A stretch of DNA of 64,000 bases from Zhuqueibacter pondensis (GTDB taxonomy: Bacteria; Zhuqueibacterota; Zhuqueibacteria; Zhuqueibacterales; Zhuqueibacteraceae). Each line of letters starts with the position of its first letter. Position 1 is the first letter of the stretch. The DNA lies in assembly GCA_034505955.1 (NCBI GenBank), contig JAPDQK010000008.1:1-64000 (forward strand), given 5' to 3'. The notes below the pieces were generated by a model. That model was not told where the DNA came from. It searched no databases and saw only the letters and a program-made list of their open reading frames with translations. Positions 60,250-64,000 of the stretch are shown in pieces. The translations under genes were made by a program, and so were the position numbers.

Positions 60250-61410
60250 TTATGGTAAACATTCTCCCAATATCCGCAGTACATTTTCACCCATAATCAG
60301 ACCAATTTCACTTTCTGAGAATCCTTCCGCCAGCAACGCGTCGGTAAGCTGAACCAAGCCGGCCGCATCAAATGGCGTTGCAACCGCACCATCGAAATCC
60401 GAGCCGAGACCAACGTGCTCGATACCGGCAAGATTCACCGCATGGCGAATGGCTTTGGCAATGGCAAGGGCCTCGCCACCGCAAACGGCCATTTCAAAAT
60501 ACGCAATGCCGATAACCCCACCGGTTTGGGCAATTCTTCTGATCTGATCGTCGCTGAGGTTGCGAATATTGTCACACGTGCCTTTGACACCGGTATGCGA
60601 AACCACTACCGGTCGAGTAGCAATGGCGAGAACATCGTCGATTGTCCTGGCCGAGGCATGAGCAAGATCGACGATCATCTTTTTCTCTTCCATGCGCTTG
60701 ATCATCTTCCGGCCCATGATGGTGAGTCCACCTTTTTGCAGGCCATGTGCTGAACCGCCAACTTCGGTGTCAAAGAAATGGGTTGGCGACATCATGCGAA
60801 AACCCGCGTCGAAGAGCACATCGAGGTTGGCCAGCTCCCCCTCCAAAACCTGGGCGCCTTCGATCCCGAGAAATCCGGCGGTAATGTTCTGATCTTGCTG
60901 GCGACGATTCAGATAGTGTTGCAGTTCCGCGGCGGTTTTGATGAGCACCAATTTCCCCTCGGAGTGATCGGCAGCGTCACACAACTTCTTTGCCTGATAA
61001 ATCGCGCGCTGCCTGAGATTGCCCCACGTGGCGATGGGCCAGCGTTGCGCCATAACCAGCAAAGTAATCAAATCCCCTCGGTCACTATTGCGTTCAAAGT
61101 TGATGCCAGGCGGCACTTTGGTGACGACGGTGAATGCCTGGAGTGCCACATTCCCTTCGATGAGCCGGGGAATATCGACTGTGCCCCGGCTGTTGCGCTT
61201 GAGTAGGTGGCGATCCCACAGCAGCGCATCGCAGTGCAGGTCGGCAATCAACAGCCTTTGATGCAGCGCCAAGGCCCTTTCCGACGGAGTATATGGTGAA
61301 TGCCTCAGCGCGCGATTAGCCATTCGATCAAACTGCACCGGCAGGACAAAAAAGAACAGGCTGAGTAAAAGCGCTGCAACGAGGGCAATGGAACAGAGTT
61401 TTTTTGTCAT
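60250..61410 (-). CDS. membrane dipeptidase (peptidase M19)
   Basis: 386 residues with an N-terminal membrane/signal segment. Zinc-site motifs of renal-dipeptidase-type M19 enzymes: LIADLHCDALLW (His-x-Asp), the bridging Glu region FLGIEGAQVLEG, VDLAHAS, VVVSHTGVKG and GLGSDFDGAV. It hydrolyses dipeptides, probably in the periplasm. The HAD phosphatase gene lies just upstream on the same strand with a 21-base gap. Confidence 0.88.
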   Translation of the reverse strand: MTKKLCSIALVAALLLSLFFFVLPVQFDRMANRALRHSPYTPSERALALHQRLLIADLHCDALLWDRHLLKRNSRGTVDIPRLIEGNVALQAFTVVTKVPPGINFERNSDRGDLITLLVMAQRWPIATWGNLRQRAIYQAKKLCDAADHSEGKLVLIKTAAELQHYLNRRQQDQNITAGFLGIEGAQVLEGELANLDVLFDAGFRMMSPTHFFDTEVGGSAHGLQKGGLTIMGRKMIKRMEEKKMIVDLAHASARTIDDVLAIATRPVVVSHTGVKGTCDNIRNLSDDQIRRIAQTGGVIGIAYFEMAVCGGEALAIAKAIRHAVNLAGIEHVGLGSDFDGAVATPFDAAGLVQLTDALLAEGFSESEIGLIMGENVLRILGECLP

Positions 61411-61431
61411 GTACTATTCCGACCCCCCAAC

Positions 61432-62181
61432 CTACTTATAATCTCGCTCCCAGTCACCATAAATGGGGTTGGGTAATACAAAATATTTTCTGCCCCATTC
61501 GCCCTCCAGGAGCATTTTGGAAGCCCGCAGGCTTTGCGCTTCCTCTTTGTTCGTCAGGGGAATGAGGTCACGAATCTGGTCACCAATGAGTGCAATGATA
61601 ACCAGCGGGCCGAACGCCTGACACCGGCCGGTTCCGCTTTCGAGACATTCGCGACGTTTCGCCTTGCTGTCGGTTCTATCGCTGCGCGCCAACATGATGT
61701 CACCTTCGCGGAAAAGGCCGAGGCGCCGCATATTCTCGATCGTTGCCTTTTCGTGCACGACATTGCGATTGGTGATAAACGCCACATGCGCCTGCGGCCC
61801 CAACGTATGAACGCTATCAAGAAAAGCTTGGGCACCGGGAACGGCACTCGCCGCCTGCCGATCGACCCATTTGTCCCACAAAGTGTCGTGATAAGCAATG
61901 CCTGAAAGCGCGAGTTCTCTTTCGAAGAGCATGTTGTCCAAAACGGTTTCGTCAACATCAAGAACCACTACCCAGTTGCGCTGCTCCTGGCGGCTGGCTT
62001 CTTTGACCACTTGCCAGGCCATGCGATAGGTTTGGGTGCAAATTGCTGCGTATTCGGCCGATTCGCTCATCCATTTGATTTCTTTTGGCAATTGTGCACG
62101 GGCGAGCTCCAGGGTCGAGATCACAAGCAGAAATGTCGTCAAAATTGTTCCGGCGATTCGGTTTCTCGAATTTTTATTCAC
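61432..62181 (-). CDS. HAD-superfamily acid phosphatase (class B/C type), exported
   Basis: 249 residues from GTG 62181, which has AGGAG 7 bases upstream; TTG at 62187 is too close to that site. Signal peptide ends at ARAQ. The HAD nucleophile is in VVLDVDETVLDN, with FITNRN (motif II) and LIGDQIRDL (motif IV). It resembles the e(P4)/class C acid phosphatases that release phosphate from nucleotides in the periplasm. Probably co-transcribed with the dipeptidase. Confidence 0.85.
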   Translation of the reverse strand: MNKNSRNRIAGTILTTFLLVISTLELARAQLPKEIKWMSESAEYAAICTQTYRMAWQVVKEASRQEQRNWVVVLDVDETVLDNMLFERELALSGIAYHDTLWDKWVDRQAASAVPGAQAFLDSVHTLGPQAHVAFITNRNVVHEKATIENMRRLGLFREGDIMLARSDRTDSKAKRRECLESGTGRCQAFGPLVIIALIGDQIRDLIPLTNKEEAQSLRASKMLLEGEWGRKYFVLPNPIYGDWERDYK

Positions 62182-62294
62182 TGTCAACTCCTCTTCCCGA
62201 TCATTTCATGGTGTGATTGAATAAAAATGAATTTGCCAACATCAAGCTCAACAAGCTGGCAGGCCAGAGGTGCGCTGATGGTCCCCCCGATAGC

Positions 62295-62622
62295 TAGTGT
62301 TTGTCCGAAAACTCCATCTTTGACGTCATTGCGAGTGGTAGATGGCTGATGTGCCATTCTTTCGGTCAGAAACATACCACCTGAATGTCATTCCGCAAGG
62401 AATCTCCCAGCGTGCTGGCACTGTACTCATGCGGGGGAAGATGCTTACAGCATGACAAAGGAGAGCGTTTCTTGGGAGGCGTTTTTTGCCGAAGCCTACG
62501 GCCGCAGGCAATCTTTTCGAATGCATGATTGATGCAGGTTTGAGGAGATCGCTTCGCCTGCGGCCGCAGGCTGAGAAACGCTCGCGATGACAGGCCAAAT
62601 CGGTATTTCCGGACAGACACTA
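62295..62622. mobile_element. 328-bp MITE-like composite repeat
   Basis: Ends TAGTGTTTGTCCGAAAA (62295-62311) and the reverse complement of TTTCCGGACAGACACTA (62606-62622) match at 15 of 17 positions. An inner pair GTCATTGCGAG (62325-62335)/CTCGCGATGAC (62581-62591) differs at one base and matches a well-known type of dispersed bacterial repeat. Includes GCCTGCGGCCGCAGGC palindromes. No protein encoded; it fills the gap between the phosphatase and cold-shock genes. Confidence 0.5.
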
Positions 62623-62632
62623 GTTATGCCCC

Positions 62633-62669
62633 AAAACAAAAAAACCCCAATTCGAGTACGAATCGGGGT
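62633..62669 (-). terminator. intrinsic terminator of the cold-shock gene
   Basis: On the minus strand ACCCCGATTCG and CGAATTGGGGT form a stem around a TACT loop, followed at once by TTTTTTG. A classical rho-independent terminator 20 bases after the stop. Confidence 0.8.
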
Positions 62670-62689
62670 CTGTGCTTTAACAATCAGGG

Positions 62690-62890
62690 TCAGGTTTTGG
62701 ACACGTTCTTGGCCTGCAAACCTTTGGGGCCGCGCTCGACTTCAAACTGCACGCGGTCGCCTTCTTCCAGAGATTTGTAGCCTTCGCCCACGATGGCTTT
62801 GAAGTGTACAAAAACATCATCGCCGCTTTCACGCGCGATGAAACCGTAACCTTTAGCGTTGTTGAACCACTTGACGGTTCCGCTTTCCAT
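62690..62890 (-). CDS. cold-shock protein (CspA family)
   Basis: 66 residues from ATG 62890 (AAAGGA 8 bases upstream); the longer frame to 63058 is the untranslated leader. RNA-binding motifs RNP1 KGYGFIAR and RNP2 VFVHFKAI are intact, with KWFNNAKG at the start. It binds single-stranded RNA/DNA and melts RNA structure. It is followed by a strong terminator and preceded by a leader of about 200 bases. Confidence 0.92.
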   Translation of the reverse strand: MESGTVKWFNNAKGYGFIARESGDDVFVHFKAIVGEGYKSLEEGDRVQFEVERGPKGLQAKNVSKT

Positions 62891-63102
62891 GAGGTACATC
62901 CTTTCTTGAAAAAGTGAATCGACCGTACAACCGGCTTTTAGCCTGCTTGAAACAAAAAAATCGCTGCACCTGGTTTTTTTATTAGACACCATTTGCCGCG
63001 ATTCTGAGTGGAACTGCCGGCCCGGTCTCCAGAAAGGATGCACGGGTTTTGTTACCAAAGCAGTCTTGCATTACAGGGCGTAAAAACGGTGTACTGTTAT
63101 TT

Positions 63103-63131
63103 ACAATAATAGCATACAAATTTTTTTTCAA
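63103..63131 (-). promoter_or_regulatory. promoter of cold-shock gene
   Basis: On the minus strand TTGAAA (63126-63131) and TATTGT (63103-63108), 17-bp spacer, next to an A/T tract. The resulting leader of about 205 bases is in the range of cspA leaders, whose structure senses cold. Confidence 0.45.
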
Positions 63132-63142
63132 AAAAGCAAGCT

Positions 63143-63442
63143 TTATTTCTCACAAATTTTCTTCTCGTAGTGGCTATTTACCATCCGCAATTTTTGTGAG
63201 AGCTTGACATACCTGACCCACGGCTGCTGAGATAGTTCTGCCACGGCGCGCGGTGAAAGCTTTGCGGTGAAAATCTTTTTTCCTTTTAAAATTCCTTTCA
63301 CCCCGATTTCCTGTAAAAAATCGGTTGCCGTCACATCAACCGCTTGCGTCGTATGAATGAAGACGGGTAGTGAAGGCTCTTCCGGGTTTTGGGCCTCCTT
63401 GAGTGCCGCCGCCAGAAAAGCGTCGATTTTGCCGTAATTCAT
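63143..63442 (-). CDS. small protein resembling subtilase propeptide/I9-type domain
   Basis: 99 residues from ATG 63442 with AAGGAG upstream. LPVFIHTTQAVDVTATDFLQEIG, then KIFTAKLSPRAVAELSQQPWVRYVKLSQKLR resembles the end of inhibitor-I9/propeptide-like domains, in which the conserved 'L-s-x-x-A-v-x-x-L-s-x-x-p-W-V' leads to the mature enzyme. Here it is free-standing, 98 bases after the subtilase gene. It may be a separate inhibitor or chaperone for the protease; this is inference. Confidence 0.5.
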   Translation of the reverse strand: MNYGKIDAFLAAALKEAQNPEEPSLPVFIHTTQAVDVTATDFLQEIGVKGILKGKKIFTAKLSPRAVAELSQQPWVRYVKLSQKLRMVNSHYEKKICEK

Positions 63443-63540
63443 GACAACTCCTTTCCCTCTTTACCACAATGGCTTTGCACAAGATTTCTTTTCGAGTTTA
63501 CATCAAGATCTCAACGTGACCCATGAAGACGTTTTTGGTA

Positions 63541-64000
63541 TTATGAGCCGAGGCTTTTACAGAGCCCCAATGCATCGATCAATCCATAGCCCCATTTCGA
63601 ATCAAACGTTTCTGCCGGCTGGCCGGGAATTTTGCTGTTGGTGCGCAGCAAAGCCTTGATCGCATCAGGATCAAGTTTCGGATTGTGCTCCAGCAGCAGT
63701 GCCACGAGACCGGTGATAAATGGTGTCGCCATGCTGGTGCCATACATGACACGGTAGCCATGCGAAACCACGTAAGCCGGCGGAACCGAGGAGTCGGCTG
63801 AGAGCGCCGAAACAATCATCGCGCCTGGCGCGGCCACGTCCGGTTTTTGAGCGCCATCCCGCAACGGCCCCTCGCTGCTAAAATCGGAGATGTCATCCAA
63901 CTCCATCCCTGTCGATTGTGGATTGCCATCGCGATCCTGCCACTGCACTTTTGTGGTGTATGAAGCCACGGTAATGGCGCTGGCCGCTGCTCCCGGGGAG
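63541..64000 (-). CDS. subtilisin-family serine protease (S8), C-terminal part
   Basis: At least 152 residues; the frame runs past the right window edge, upstream from an SPGAAASAITVASY segment. The catalytic Ser is in GTSMATPFITGLVALLL, preceded by DVAAPGAMIVSAL; the chain ends shortly after WGYGLIDALGLCKS. It should be a secreted or intracellular S8 protease; the Asp and His of the triad and any signal peptide are outside the window. Confidence 0.85.
   Translation of the reverse strand, partial: SPGAAASAITVASYTTKVQWQDRDGNPQSTGMELDDISDFSSEGPLRDGAQKPDVAAPGAMIVSALSADSSVPPAYVVSHGYRVMYGTSMATPFITGLVALLLEHNPKLDPDAIKALLRTNSKIPGQPAETFDSKWGYGLIDALGLCKSLGS

Overview
The window looks like a chromosomal segment of a Gram-negative, FCB-type bacterium. 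The support is a C-terminal Por/type IX sorting domain on a secreted protein, haem A and cytochrome oxidase assembly genes (aerobic respiration), outer-membrane-style lipoproteins, and a complete-looking mraZ-to-ftsZ division cluster. An uncultured FCB lineage such as candidate phylum KSB1 is my guess from the overall protein character; it is not proven. Genes mostly use standard Shine-Dalgarno sites and TTGACA/TATAAT-like promoters with 17-bp spacers. No rRNA, tRNA or CRISPR array was seen.

Layout. 0-1.2 kb: the start of an IS110-type transposase, a nucleotidyltransferase-like protein and a tiny zinc-ribbon protein. 1.2-7.4 kb: a leftward beta-oxidation operon (fadE, fadA, fadN types) interrupted by a rightward MazF/PemK toxin-antitoxin pair. 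7.7-11.1 kb: a leftward operon of nitroreductase, radical SAM enzyme and secreted CrtC/AttH-like protein. 11.3-12.6 kb: small genes including DUF4160 and a broken DUF1801 gene. 12.7-16.2 kb: leuS, then a DUF433/DUF5615 toxin-antitoxin pair bracketed by a duplicated leuS 3' end. 16.4-17.7 kb: a small winged-helix protein and a monofunctional transglycosylase. 17.7-22.8 kb: a signalling block (AAA+ enhancer-binding-like regulator, SpoIIE phosphatase, RsbW-like kinase, STAS protein, double GNAT). 22.9-28.7 kb: exported or membrane proteins and peptidases. 28.7-34.5 kb: a SEC-C protein, then a leftward cytochrome oxidase assembly cluster (ctaA, cupin, nadK, ctaB, DinB, SCO1, DUF420). 34.5-41.7 kb: membrane proteins, an Nramp-like transporter and a heterodimeric ABC exporter pair. 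42.2-56.7 kb: the dcw cluster mraZ-rsmH-ftsL-ftsI-(exported protein)-murF-mraY-ftsW-murG-ftsQ-ftsA-ftsZ. 57.2-64 kb: sixA, an MgtC/DUF4010 membrane protein, a DUF4382 lipoprotein, dipeptidase, HAD phosphatase, cold-shock protein and the end of a subtilase.

The most striking theme is repeats. Short 'word-like' minisatellites and palindromic or MITE-like elements fill many intergenic gaps. Some repeat-like tracts sit in frame inside leuS (twice) and an ABC exporter gene. Repeats also lie in the dcw cluster where murC/murB and murE would normally be; murC, murD, murE and murB are all absent from the cluster. The best candidates for unusual biology are the leuS-end toxin-antitoxin insertion, the in-frame repeat tracts, the partner-switching block with an atypical enhancer-binding protein, and the nitroreductase/radical SAM/secreted lipocalin-like operon.
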